NCBI RefSeq assembly: GCF_013155335.1
Contig: NZ_JABJQZ010000001.1
Coordinates: 1,240,001-1,304,000 of the forward strand
Length of the DNA stretch: 64,000 nt
Direction: 5' to 3'
DNA from: Nocardioides sp. zg-1230
GTDB lineage: Bacteria; Actinomycetota; Actinomycetes; Propionibacteriales; Nocardioidaceae
The position numbers and the translations under genes were made by a program. The stretch's first letter is position 1; each line of letters opens with the position of its first letter. The notes under the pieces are model-generated. The model did no database searches. It was not told the DNA's origin and saw only the letters and a program-made list of their open reading frames with translations. Shown piece after piece: positions 33,052 to 41,246 of the stretch.

Positions 33052-34175
33052 ACCTGCACCCCCGGGGCGAACTTCGGCACCCGGACGATCACCTTGGTGC
33101 CCGCGCCGGGTGCGGTCTCGACGACCAGACCGTAGTCGTCGCCGAACGCGTTGCGCAGCCGTGCGTCCACGTTCCCGAGCCCGACGGAGTCCATCGACGC
33201 GTCGCCGGCCAGCGCCTGTCGTACGCGCTCGGGATCCTCGCCCGAGCCGTCGTCCTCGACCTCGAGGACGCACTCCTGGTCGTGGTCGCGCGCGACGATC
33301 GAGAGGCGGCCGACGCCGTCGGCCTTGTCGGCGCTGGCCTCGAGCCCGTGGCGTACGGCGTTCTCCACGAGCGGCTGGATGCACAGGAACGGCACCGCTA
33401 CGGGCAGCACCTCCGGCGCGACCTGCAGCGTGACCTGGAGCCGGTCGCCGAAGCGCGCCTGCTCGAGCAGCAGGTAGCGCTCGACGGAGCGGAGCTCCTC
33501 GGCGAGCGTCGTGTACTCGCCGTGGCGGCGGAAGGAGTAGCGGGTGAAGTCGGCGAACTCGAGCAGCAGCTCGCGGGCCCGGTCGGGGTCGGTGCGCACG
33601 AAGCTGGCGATCGCGCCGAGGGAGTTGTAGATGAAGTGCGGGCTGATCTGGGCCCGCAGCGCGCGCACCTCGGCCTCCATCAGCCGGTTGCGGGACAGGT
33701 CGAGCTCTGCGAGCTCGAGCTGGCCGCTGACCCACGACGCCACCTCGTCCGCGGCCCGGACCAGCCCGCCGGTGGTGTGCGGGGCGCCGACGACGAGGGC
33801 GCCGACGAGGGTGTCCTCGACCACGAGCGGGCTGACGATCGCCTGCCGGACCTGGCACCCGCCGTCGTCGCAGACCAGCGTGCGCTCGTCGACGATCATC
33901 GTGCGCCCGGTCTCCGCGACCTGGCCGATCGTGCCGGCCAGCTGCGAGCGGTGGTGGTTGCCGAGGCCGTCCCAGGCGAGCAGGCCGCTGGTGTCACCCA
34001 GGCCCGCGGCCGGCGTGCCCAGCAGGGCGCGGAGGTGGCGTACGGACCGCTCGGCGCTGGCGGTGGTCAGGCCCTCGCGCAGCGCCGGGCCGGCGAGGGA
34101 GGCGTTGTGCAGGGCGCGGAAGGCGGCGCGGTCGGCCTCCCCGCCCAGCGACGTACGCCGCCATCTCCACGCCAT
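33048..34175 (-). CDS. LytS-type sensor histidine kinase
   Basis: 375 aa, soluble. Residues ~25-150 look like a GAF-type sensor (LVCDDGGCQVRQAIVSPLVVEDTLVGALVVG) with two cysteines that could bind metal or sense redox. The His_kinase domain has the acceptor His in RAQISPHFIYNSLGAI, followed by an ATPase domain (PLVENAVRHGLE, GSGLGN-like GLGNVDARL). No membrane segment, unlike classical LytS. It is the first gene of the four-gene kinase-regulator-accessory-symporter operon. Confidence 0.94.
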   Translation of the reverse strand: MAWRWRRTSLGGEADRAAFRALHNASLAGPALREGLTTASAERSVRHLRALLGTPAAGLGDTSGLLAWDGLGNHHRSQLAGTIGQVAETGRTMIVDERTLVCDDGGCQVRQAIVSPLVVEDTLVGALVVGAPHTTGGLVRAADEVASWVSGQLELAELDLSRNRLMEAEVRALRAQISPHFIYNSLGAIASFVRTDPDRARELLLEFADFTRYSFRRHGEYTTLAEELRSVERYLLLEQARFGDRLQVTLQVAPEVLPVAVPFLCIQPLVENAVRHGLEASADKADGVGRLSIVARDHDQECVLEVEDDGSGEDPERVRQALAGDASMDSVGLGNVDARLRNAFGDDYGLVVETAPGAGTKVIVRVPKFAPGVQV

Positions 34176-34201
34176 GCGCGGAGACTAACCGCCGACGACC
34201 C

Positions 34202-35053
34202 TCAGCGCTCGCACCGCTTCTCACGCTCGGTCCGGCAACGGTCGCGCCCGGAGCCACCGTCGGCGCGGTCGCGCCCTTCCCCACCGACCAGGTCGTCGCG
34301 GCCGGTGCCGCCGTCGAGCTGGTCGTCACCGTCGCGGCCCTCGATCTCGTCGTCGCCCGGCCCGCCGTGGAGGGCGCCGTCCCCGTCCGAGTCGTGCAGC
34401 ACGTCCGCCCCGAGGCCGCCGTGCATCCGGCTCGATGCGTCGCAGTCGAAGGAGTAGTCCTCGAAGTAGCGGCCGGGGCGGTTGCCCAGGTAGTCGTCCC
34501 CCGCGTTGCCGTCGAGCTTGGCGAAGCAGGCCGAGGAGCCGAAGGAGTTGTCATGGTCGTCACCCAGGATCCGCACGGAGGGCGCCACCAGCGTGACGTC
34601 CTCGAGCCCGGTGACGGTTGCTGACCTGTCGTCGAGGAGCCAGCGGTCGCGGCGGAGGTTGACCGCCAGCCGACCTTCCGGCTGGGCCGCGATCAGCTGG
34701 TCCCGTCCGCGGCCCCCCTCGACGCTGCTGCCGGTCGCCACGGCGTCCGAGGGCTCGACGACGACCATGTCCCTCCCGCTGCCGGCATCGACCGTGAGGA
34801 CGACCGGGGCCTGCCCGGGCCGGGACACGCAGACCAGGTCGTCGCCGCCGAGCGCCTCGATCGTGGTCGCCGTGCCGCTCACGATCACGTCGCGGCTCTC
34901 CGTGCCGATGACCGTCGGCCCGGTCCCCACGACGGTCGCGGGTCGGCCCAGGCAGGTCTCGGCGGCCGCGGCGGCCGGGCCGGCCCAGGTGGCCGGAGCG
35001 AGAAGGGCCAGGCCGAGCAGGCCGGCAGCGGTCAGTGACGTCGTACGACGCAT
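34202..35053 (-). CDS. Secreted RTX-like calcium-binding repeat protein (copy 1)
   Basis: 283 aa. Signal peptide residues 1-~30 (TSLTAAGLLGLALLAPATWAGPAAAAA). The body has scattered GxxGxD-type units and ends with a run of RTX nonapeptides (GGPGDDEIEG, RDGDDQLDGG, GEGRDRADGG). The protein closes with RDRCRTEREKRCER, with paired cysteines. A GGGGGA ribosome-binding site precedes the ATG. RTX repeats bind calcium outside the cell. A paralog with the same ending lies at 36032-36982, with a methyltransferase gene between the two. Confidence 0.88.
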   Translation of the reverse strand: MRRTTSLTAAGLLGLALLAPATWAGPAAAAAETCLGRPATVVGTGPTVIGTESRDVIVSGTATTIEALGGDDLVCVSRPGQAPVVLTVDAGSGRDMVVVEPSDAVATGSSVEGGRGRDQLIAAQPEGRLAVNLRRDRWLLDDRSATVTGLEDVTLVAPSVRILGDDHDNSFGSSACFAKLDGNAGDDYLGNRPGRYFEDYSFDCDASSRMHGGLGADVLHDSDGDGALHGGPGDDEIEGRDGDDQLDGGTGRDDLVGGEGRDRADGGSGRDRCRTEREKRCER

Positions 35054-35118
35054 GTGTTCCCCCGAGAACGTGGTGGTGGTCGCCGGTGAGATGCCTCCAG
35101 CGACCGGAAGGTTGCGGG

Positions 35119-35967
35119 TCAGCGGAAGTCGATGAGCAGCATGTCGGTGTCGGTGCCGTCGCTCACGACCGGACCGTCCGGCTGCTCGTCCTCCCCGGCC
35201 GGGCCGGTGTCGTCGCGGTCGACCACGACCGCGCGGTAGCAGCGCGTGACGTAGGGGACCTGCATGCCGTCCATGCCGCGGCCGTAGTCGTCGTAGAAGG
35301 CGCGCACCTCGACCAGGTGGCGCTCGCGCTCCTCGTCGTCCATCACCGCGAAGCTCGATCGCGAGCGCGCCATGTCGAGGATCGTCTCGCGGTTGACCTC
35401 CTGCCAGTGCTTGAAGCTCGCCTCCTCCATGAAGCCGAAGAGGTCGCTGTGCACGAGGTGCTCCGACGACGAGGTGTCGAGGTCCTGGCGGCCCAGGATG
35501 TCGCCCATCCGGCGAACCCACGGGATCCGCTCGTCGCGGCTGTTCCACACCAGCGCGACGTGGCCGCCCGGCTTGAGGACCCGGGCGATCTCGGGAAGGG
35601 CGACGTCGGGGTCGAACCAGTGGAACGCCTGCGCGACGACCACCACGTCGACCGACCGGTCGTTGGCGGGGATCGACTCGGCGGTGGCGACCTTGGCGCT
35701 CACCTCCGGCACCCGCCGGCGCAGGACCTCGAGCATCGCCTCGTCGGGCTCGGTCGCGAAGACCGCGTGGCCCTGGTCGACCAGCTCGCGCGTCAGCTTG
35801 CCCGTGCCCGCAGCCAGCTCCAGGACGACCTTTGCCTCGCCGCCGGCGAGCCACGCCACGGCCTCGGCGGGATAGGTCGGCCGGCCCCGGTCGTACGCCT
35901 CGGCGACGGCCCCGAAGGACCGCGCGCGGTCGGCGGTGGCTGGGGTCTCGGAGAGGTCGTCGCTCAT
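35119..35967 (-). CDS. Class I SAM-dependent methyltransferase
   Basis: 282 aa. The methyltransferase-11 core has SAM motif LELAAGTGKLTRELVDQG (motif I, ~residue 48), EPDEAMLEVLRR (motif II), VVVAQAFHWFDPDVALPEIARVLKPGGHVALVWNSRD (motifs III-IV). A long C-terminal extension ends in an acidic tail (DDTGPAGEDEQPDGPVV). The family resembles ubiquinone/menaquinone-type small-molecule methyltransferases; the substrate is unknown. It sits between two RTX-repeat genes of the same orientation. Confidence 0.92.
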   Translation of the reverse strand: MSDDLSETPATADRARSFGAVAEAYDRGRPTYPAEAVAWLAGGEAKVVLELAAGTGKLTRELVDQGHAVFATEPDEAMLEVLRRRVPEVSAKVATAESIPANDRSVDVVVVAQAFHWFDPDVALPEIARVLKPGGHVALVWNSRDERIPWVRRMGDILGRQDLDTSSSEHLVHSDLFGFMEEASFKHWQEVNRETILDMARSRSSFAVMDDEERERHLVEVRAFYDDYGRGMDGMQVPYVTRCYRAVVVDRDDTGPAGEDEQPDGPVVSDGTDTDMLLIDFR

Positions 35968-36031
35968 CCGGGTCAGGCTACAAGCGACGGCGCGACGGTG
36001 CGTGCCCGTGGTGCAGCCGAACGCCTCAGGA

Positions 36032-36982
36032 TCAGCGCTCGCAGCGCCGCTCTCGCTCGGCCGCGCACCGGTCCCGGCCCGCGGACCCGTCGGCCGTGTC
36101 TCGCCCAGCCCCGCCGCGCAGCCGGTCGCGACCCCCGTTGCCCCGCAGGACGTCGGAACCGTCGTCGCCGACCACGTGGTCCCGGCCGTCGCCGCCCTCG
36201 AGGACGTCCCGACCCGCCCCACCGGCCATGAGGTCGTTGCCGCCTCGACCCCGGACGTGGTCGCGCCCGTCGTCGCCCTGGAGCGAGTCGCCGCCGCCGG
36301 ACCCGACCAGGTCGTCGTCACCGGGCCCGCCGTACATCGACACCGTCGTGGGGCACGGGAAGCGATCCGCGTCGAACCACGGGTCGCCGAGGACGAACCG
36401 GAGGCGGTCGTCGCCCCGCAGTCCGATGAGGCTCGCCGAGCAGGCATGCGCGCTGAGGGCGTTGTCCTCGTCGGTGCCGATGACGAGCACCGTCGGTGCG
36501 CCCAGGTGCGCGTCCTCGACCCCGTCGACAGAAGCGAGGACCTGGCCCTCGACGCTCAGCCGGTCGAGGTAACGCAGGTCGAGCTCGAGCGAGCCGGTGG
36601 GTCGACTTGCGGCGAGGTAGTCGTGACCGGGTCCGCCGTCGATGCTGCTGCCGGACGCGAGCGCGGTGCCCTCCAGCAAGACGAGGTCGTCGTCTGGCCC
36701 TGCGTCGACGTGCACGACCCGCGCGCCCACGCCCCCGTCCACGCAGACGATGTCGTCACCCCCGAGACCCAGCACCCGCTCGGCGGCGCCGGCCACGATG
36801 ACGTCGGGACCGGGCGTCCCGGTGACCGTGGGCGTCGTGCCCTCCACCGTCGCGGACCGGCCTCCGCAGAGGACCGGCGCCATCCCCGCGCCCGTCGCGC
36901 TCCCCGACGTGACCACGACCAGGCCCGTCAGCACGCCGGCAAGGGCCACCCCGACCGTACGACGCACGCACGCTCCACCCAT
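36032..36982 (-). CDS. Secreted RTX-like calcium-binding repeat protein (copy 2)
   Basis: 316 aa. Signal sequence residues ~8-33 (TVGVALAGVLTGLVVVTSGSATGAG). The N-terminal half repeats the layout of copy 1 (CxGRxATVxGTxPTVxGT), and the C-terminal half has canonical RTX repeats (GGPGDDDLVG, GGGGDSLQG, GRDHVRGRGGNDLMAGGAGRD). It ends RDRCAAERERRCER, nearly identical to copy 1. The ATG at 36982 has GGGAGAAG upstream. Function unknown; extracellular calcium-stabilised structural or adhesive role is an inference. Confidence 0.88.
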   Translation of the reverse strand: MGGACVRRTVGVALAGVLTGLVVVTSGSATGAGMAPVLCGGRSATVEGTTPTVTGTPGPDVIVAGAAERVLGLGGDDIVCVDGGVGARVVHVDAGPDDDLVLLEGTALASGSSIDGGPGHDYLAASRPTGSLELDLRYLDRLSVEGQVLASVDGVEDAHLGAPTVLVIGTDEDNALSAHACSASLIGLRGDDRLRFVLGDPWFDADRFPCPTTVSMYGGPGDDDLVGSGGGDSLQGDDGRDHVRGRGGNDLMAGGAGRDVLEGGDGRDHVVGDDGSDVLRGNGGRDRLRGGAGRDTADGSAGRDRCAAERERRCER

Positions 36983-37087
36983 CTCGACTTCTCCCGTCAC
37001 GACCGCCGACCGACCTGCCGTCATCGGCGCACCACCAGTGAGGACGCTCTGTCCGGCGTGGAAGTTGTCGCGACTACCGTCCTCCCC

Positions 37088-37804
37088 ATGACCGACCCGC
37101 TCGCCTGGCTCACCGACCTCGAAGGGGTCCGCTCGGCCTACGCCGGCACCCGCGACGGGATCGACGTGATGCTGCGCGACCGCGGCCTGCGGCGTACGTC
37201 GCCGGAGCTGACCGCGGAGTCCCTGCTGCGCGGCGCCCACGCGAGCGCCGTGCTCGAGGGGTCGGTCGCCACGCTCGAGCAGGTGCGGGCGGGGGAGGGG
37301 GACGAGATCGCGGCCGACGCCGTCCGGTTGTCCGCCTCCATGCTGGCGCTCGCGCCGCTGCTCAAGACCGCGCCACTCCAGGCGATCGCGCGCCTGCACG
37401 CGGTCGTGGGGGCCGCGGCCCTCGCCCCCGAGGAGCTCGGACGTCCGCGCGACGCCGCGTCAGCCGACCGGCTGCGCGGGGTGGCGGAGCTGCTGCTCTC
37501 GGGCACCGAGGCGCCGGCCCTGCTGGTCGCCGCGGTCGCCCATGCCGACGTGGCGAGCGCGGCGCCGTTCGCCTCGCACAACGGCATCGTGGCCCGGGCA
37601 CTGGAACGGCTGGTGCTGGTGTCGCGCGGCGTCGACGCCAAGTCGCTCGTCGTGCCGGAGGCCGGGCACCTGGCGCACCGGGCGGCGTACGAGTCCAACC
37701 TCCGCGCCTATCGCGACGGCGGGCCGAGCGGGGTGCACGCCTGGGCGCTCTACGGGGCCGAGGCCTTCAGCGCGGGCGCCGAGGCCTCACCGCTGCGCGG
37801 GTAG
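37088..37804 (+). CDS. Degenerate Fic-like protein, conserved partner of the Tad locus
   Basis: 238 aa. Fold hints of the Fic family: ASAVLEGSVATLEQVRAG (Fic inhibitory-like N-terminal segment, ~residue 56), RLHAVVGAAALAPEELGRPR, and AAPFASHNGIVARALERLVL (~residue 157), which aligns with the Fic loop HPFxxGNGR but lacks the catalytic His, the Glu/Asp and the final Arg spacing. AMPylation activity is therefore unlikely. I recall related proteins next to the HAD-ssd-tad genes in other actinobacteria. A TACCGT -10 box lies 7 nt before the ATG (leaderless). Confidence 0.7.
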   Translation: MTDPLAWLTDLEGVRSAYAGTRDGIDVMLRDRGLRRTSPELTAESLLRGAHASAVLEGSVATLEQVRAGEGDEIAADAVRLSASMLALAPLLKTAPLQAIARLHAVVGAAALAPEELGRPRDAASADRLRGVAELLLSGTEAPALLVAAVAHADVASAAPFASHNGIVARALERLVLVSRGVDAKSLVVPEAGHLAHRAAYESNLRAYRDGGPSGVHAWALYGAEAFSAGAEASPLRG

Positions 37805-37828
37805 TCACGCAGCACCGTCCGCATGCGA

Positions 37829-37859
37829 GCGGCACCCGCTCACGTGGATCGGGTGCCGC
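37829..37859 (+). terminator. Terminator after the Fic-like gene
   Basis: 9-bp stem GCGGCACCC (37829-37837) with GGGTGCCGC (37851-37859), loop 13 nt, 25 bp after the stop codon. The remaining 200 bp to 38062 are a less GC-rich spacer in which I see no gene. Confidence 0.6.
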
Positions 37860-38062
37860 CGCTGACACGTGATGCCTGGCTACCAAGCGTGCATTGTCTA
37901 ATCGCTGCCTCGGGCAGATCCCGATCGGCCAGCACCCCATCGGATGGGTGGATCGCCGCGTGGGTACCCGGATCACGTGCTGCTGTGTAGTTCTGTCTCA
38001 GTTCTATCCCGGTCCCCGGCCACCTTCAAGGGTTGACTTTGCTGCCCGTCGATGGGTCCCGC

Positions 38063-38860
38063 TCAGGCCCCGTCGATCCTCCTGCGGCGGCTCGACCAGA
38101 TGAGTCCGCCCGCGGCGACAGCGCCGCCGACAGCCAGGGCAGCGAGGGTCGGACGGGTCGCCGGCACGAGCAGTCGGCGGCGCAGCGCCACGGGCCGTAC
38201 GAAGAGCAGCACCGGCCACTGCCTGGCGGTCGCGATGCGCCGCAGCTCCCGGTCGGGGTTCACTGCGAAGGGGTGACCGACGACCTCCAGCATGTGCACG
38301 TCGGTCACCGAGTCGCTGTAGGCGAAGCACTCCTCGAGGTCGTAGCCCACGGTCGCGGCGAGGTGCTCGATCGCGCGGGCCTTCTCCTCGGCGTAGGCGT
38401 AGTAGTCGATGTTGCCGGTGTACTTCCCGTCCACGATCTCCATGCGCGTCGCGATCACGCGGTCGGCGCCGAGCATCTCGCCGATCGGCTCGACCACCTC
38501 GACACCGGACGCCGAGACGATGACGATGTCGCGCCCGGCGGCGCGGTGCTCCTCGATCAGGGTGACCGCCTCGTCGTAGACGAGCGGCTCGACGATCGTG
38601 GTGAGGGTCTCGTGGACGATGTCGCGCACGGTCGCGACGTCCCAGCCCGCGCACAGCTGCGACATGAACTCACGCATCTTGTCCATCTGGTCGTGGTCGG
38701 CGCCGCCGGTGAAGAAGACGAACTGGGCGTACGCCGAGCGCAGCATCGCGCGTCGTGAGATGAGCCCGCCCGCCTGGAACTCGCGGCTGAAGGCCAACGT
38801 GCTCGACTTGGCGATGATCGTCTTGTCGAGATCGAAGAAGGCCGCTTGGGGGCGGGGCAT
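38063..38860 (-). CDS. HAD-IB family phosphatase (SerB-like) with C-terminal membrane helix
   Basis: 265 aa. HAD motif I FFDLDKT (nucleophile Asp10, Asp12), motif II IVSASG, motif IV CFAYSDSVTD. A C-terminal hydrophobic stretch (AALAVGGAVAAGGLIW) followed by RRRR suggests an inner-membrane anchor. The IB subclass includes phosphoserine phosphatase and lipid phosphatases; the substrate is unresolved. It is divergent from ssd, a neighbour arrangement I recall in other actinobacteria. Confidence 0.9.
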   Translation of the reverse strand: MPRPQAAFFDLDKTIIAKSSTLAFSREFQAGGLISRRAMLRSAYAQFVFFTGGADHDQMDKMREFMSQLCAGWDVATVRDIVHETLTTIVEPLVYDEAVTLIEEHRAAGRDIVIVSASGVEVVEPIGEMLGADRVIATRMEIVDGKYTGNIDYYAYAEEKARAIEHLAATVGYDLEECFAYSDSVTDVHMLEVVGHPFAVNPDRELRRIATARQWPVLLFVRPVALRRRLLVPATRPTLAALAVGGAVAAGGLIWSSRRRRIDGA

Positions 38861-38917
38861 GCGGCCATCGTAGGGGCCTCGCGGGGCGGAGCCCGGTGCT
38901 TCGGCGGGCCAGCAGGC

Positions 38918-38953
38918 GTCCACAGGCGGCCTCGGTCGGTCGTCGTCCACAGG
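38918..38953. promoter_or_regulatory. Paired GTCCACAGG repeats upstream of ssd
   Basis: GTCCACAGG occurs at 38918-38926 and 38945-38953, a 27-bp period, 52-87 bp before the ssd ATG and between the divergent HAD and ssd genes. The same paired motif with the same period appears before the pilin gene (42632-42667), pointing to a shared regulator of the pilus locus. Confidence 0.55.
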
Positions 38954-39004
38954 CCGTGCCCGGGAGGGCTGTCGGGCGTCGGTGCCGGCGTCGACGCTCG
39001 GAGC

Positions 39005-40018
39005 ATGCCCGTCCTCCTGATCACCCGGTCCCCGTCCGTCCACGACTCGGTCGTCCCCCTCTGTGCGGCGGCGGGGGTCGGGGCAGAGGTCTGCGCCGAG
39101 CCCTCCCTGTCCCTGGCCGCCTGGCGCGAGGCCGACCTCGTGCTGGTCGGCGACGACCTGGCGAGCACGCTCGTGGCACTGGCACCACCGAGGCGCGCGG
39201 GCGTCCACGTGGTCGGTGTCGGGGTCGGCGACGTCGCCTTCCGGCACGCCGTCGAGCTGGGCGCGGCGTCCGTCCTCGACCTGCCCGCGGGCGCGGACTG
39301 GCTCTGCGACGAGCTCGCCGACGTCGGCGAGCAGGCCTCGCCGGGGCGCCTCGTCGGCGTCGTGGGCGGGGCCGGTGGGGCGGGTGCCACGACGCTCGCG
39401 TGCGCCCTCGCCCAGTCGCACGCGACGCGCGCGTCCACGCTGCTCGTCGACACCGATCCGCTCGGGCCCGGACTCGACCGGCTGCTCGGCATGGAGGACC
39501 TCCCCGGTGTCAGGTGGGAGGCCCTGGCCGAGACAGCAGGCCGCCTCGGGGCCCGAGCCCTGCGGGAGGGGGTGCCGCGGCGCGACCACCTCGGCGTGCT
39601 CACCTGGTCGGGCCTACGACGCCGGCTCGACCTCGCGGCGGCTCGCCGCGTCCTCCCGGCCGCGGTGCTCGGTCACGACCTCGTCGTCGTCGACCTCGCC
39701 CGGCAGGGCGGGGTGCAGCTGGCCGAGCTGGTCGACCGGTGCGACGACCTGCTGGTGGTGACCCCCGCGACCGTGCCCGGCCTGGCGGCGGCCGCCCGCC
39801 TCGTCGCCGACCTGGGTCGCGACGGCCGGGCCGGGCTGGTGCTGCGACCGGGTGCCCTGAGCGACGCCGACGCCGAGCGGGTGACGGGCCTGCCGGTCGT
39901 GGCCGCCGTCGCCGACCAGCGCGGCGTGGCCGCCTCGGTCGACCGCGGCCTCGGTCCGCTGCCGGCGAGGGGCCCGCTCGCCCGCGCGGCCCGCGCCCTC
40001 CTGACGGACGCCGCATGA
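39005..40018 (+). CDS. ssd: Septum-site/TadZ-like ATPase of the Tad pilus locus
   Basis: 337 aa. The N-terminal ~110 residues are a divergent receiver-like domain (VLLITRSPSVHDSVVPLCAAAG). The C-terminal MinD/ParA-like domain has a degenerate Walker A (VVGGAGGAGATTLACALA, ~residue 120, no lysine) and LLVDTDPLGPGLDRLLGMED. This matches actinobacterial Ssd/CpaE/TadZ proteins, which position the Flp pilus machine or affect septation. It is the first gene of the tad operon. No good ribosome-binding site is visible at the ATG. Confidence 0.85.
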   Translation: MPVLLITRSPSVHDSVVPLCAAAGVGAEVCAEPSLSLAAWREADLVLVGDDLASTLVALAPPRRAGVHVVGVGVGDVAFRHAVELGAASVLDLPAGADWLCDELADVGEQASPGRLVGVVGGAGGAGATTLACALAQSHATRASTLLVDTDPLGPGLDRLLGMEDLPGVRWEALAETAGRLGARALREGVPRRDHLGVLTWSGLRRRLDLAAARRVLPAAVLGHDLVVVDLARQGGVQLAELVDRCDDLLVVTPATVPGLAAAARLVADLGRDGRAGLVLRPGALSDADAERVTGLPVVAAVADQRGVAASVDRGLGPLPARGPLARAARALLTDAA

Positions 40019-40021
40019 ACA

Positions 40022-40075
40022 CCCCACGCCGTTCTCCGGCTCCGCTGCGCTCCCCCGCCGGACAACGCCGTGGGG
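40022..40075. repeat. Palindromic insertion between ssd and tadA
   Basis: 19-bp arms (40022-40040 and 40057-40075) pair at 17 of 19 positions. The element is bracketed by the direct repeat CCGCATGA (40011-40018 and 40079-40086), which looks like a duplicated stop/start overlap. A 23-codon frame runs through it from the ATG at 40015 to a TGA overlapping the tadA start, which may preserve translational coupling. Confidence 0.65.
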
Positions 40076-40082
40076 ACCCCGC

Positions 40083-41246
40083 ATGAGCGCCCCGGTCCCG
40101 ACAGCGGTGCTCGACGACGTACGCCGTCGGCTGGCCGGGTCGGCCGGCGAGCTGACCCCGCACCGGGTCGCCGAGGCGCTGCGGGCCTCCGGGTCGCCGG
40201 TCGGTGACGCGACGGTGCTCGCGGTCCACGACCTGCTCCGGCGAGACGTGCTCGGCGCCGGACCGCTGGAGGACCTGCTCCGCCTGCCCGACGTCACCGA
40301 CGTCCTGGTCAACGGCCCCGACGAGGTCTGGATCGACCGCGGCGGCGGGCTCGAGCGCGCAGCGGTGTCGTTCCCCGACGACGCCGCGGTGCGCCGCCTC
40401 GCCCAACGGCTCGCCGCATCGGCCGGGCGGCGCCTGGACGACGCCACCCCGCACGCCGACGTACGCCTCCCCGACGGCACGCGCTTCCACGCCGTGCTGG
40501 CCCCGGTGGCGAGGTCGGGCACCGTGCTGTCGCTGCGGGTGCCGCGCGGGCGGGTGTGGACCCTCCCGGAGCTGGTGACGGCGGGAGCCGTGCCGCCCGA
40601 CGGTGCGTTCCTGCTGGAGGAGATCGTCGACTCGCGGTGCGCCTTCCTCGTCACCGGCGGCACGGGCACCGGCAAGACATCGGTGCTCTCCGCGCTGCTG
40701 TCGCTCGTCGACCCCGGCGAGCGCATCGTCCTCGTCGAGGACGCCAGCGAGCTCCGCCCCGACCACCCGCACGTCGTCGCCCTCGAGGGACGCCCGGCCA
40801 ACATCGAGGGCGCCGGGGAGATCTCGTTGCAGCTGCTGGTGCGGCAGGCGCTGCGGATGCGGCCCGACCGCCTGGTGGTCGGCGAGGTGCGCGGGGCCGA
40901 GGTCGTCGACCTGCTCGCCGCGCTCAACACGGGGCACGGGGGAGGGTGCGGCACGCTCCACGCCAACTCGGCCGCCGACGTGCCCGCGCGGGTCGAGGCG
41001 TTGTCCCTCGCCGCGGGCCTGCCGCGCTCGGCGGCGCACAGCCAGCTCGCCTCGGCGCTCGACGTCGTCATCCACCTCGGTCGCGGGAGGGACGGACGGC
41101 GCCGCGTTCTCGAGCTCGGGGTGCCCGAGCGCGACGAGTCCGGCCACGTCGCCCTCCGCACCGCCGCGACGTTCGAGGCCGACCGCGTCGTGCGCGGCCC
41201 TGCAGCCGGCGCCCTCGCCGCGCGGCTCCGGTCGGTGGCGTGGTGA
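40083..41246 (+). CDS. tadA: TadA/CpaF-family pilus assembly ATPase
   Basis: 387 aa secretion ATPase that powers Flp pilus assembly. N-terminal domain with DLLRLPDVTDVLVNGPDEVWID, Walker A FLVTGGTGTGKTSVLSALL (~residue 190), Asp box IVLVEDASEL, and Walker B/His box LVVGEVRGAEVVDLLAALNTGHGGGCGTLHANS. It acts at the cytoplasmic face of the membrane. The ATG at 40083 follows a palindromic insertion; tadB overlaps its stop by GTGA. Confidence 0.96.
   Translation: MSAPVPTAVLDDVRRRLAGSAGELTPHRVAEALRASGSPVGDATVLAVHDLLRRDVLGAGPLEDLLRLPDVTDVLVNGPDEVWIDRGGGLERAAVSFPDDAAVRRLAQRLAASAGRRLDDATPHADVRLPDGTRFHAVLAPVARSGTVLSLRVPRGRVWTLPELVTAGAVPPDGAFLLEEIVDSRCAFLVTGGTGTGKTSVLSALLSLVDPGERIVLVEDASELRPDHPHVVALEGRPANIEGAGEISLQLLVRQALRMRPDRLVVGEVRGAEVVDLLAALNTGHGGGCGTLHANSAADVPARVEALSLAAGLPRSAAHSQLASALDVVIHLGRGRDGRRRVLELGVPERDESGHVALRTAATFEADRVVRGPAAGALAARLRSVAW

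Noticed and set aside
37894..38103. Small plus-strand frame in the 37.8-38.1 kb spacer
   Set aside because: It runs into the HAD gene on the other strand, has no ribosome-binding site and no family resemblance.
38918..38953. DnaA boxes / replication origin
   Set aside because: Only the TCCACA core matches TTATCCACA, there is no AT-rich region, and no dnaA or dnaN gene is nearby.
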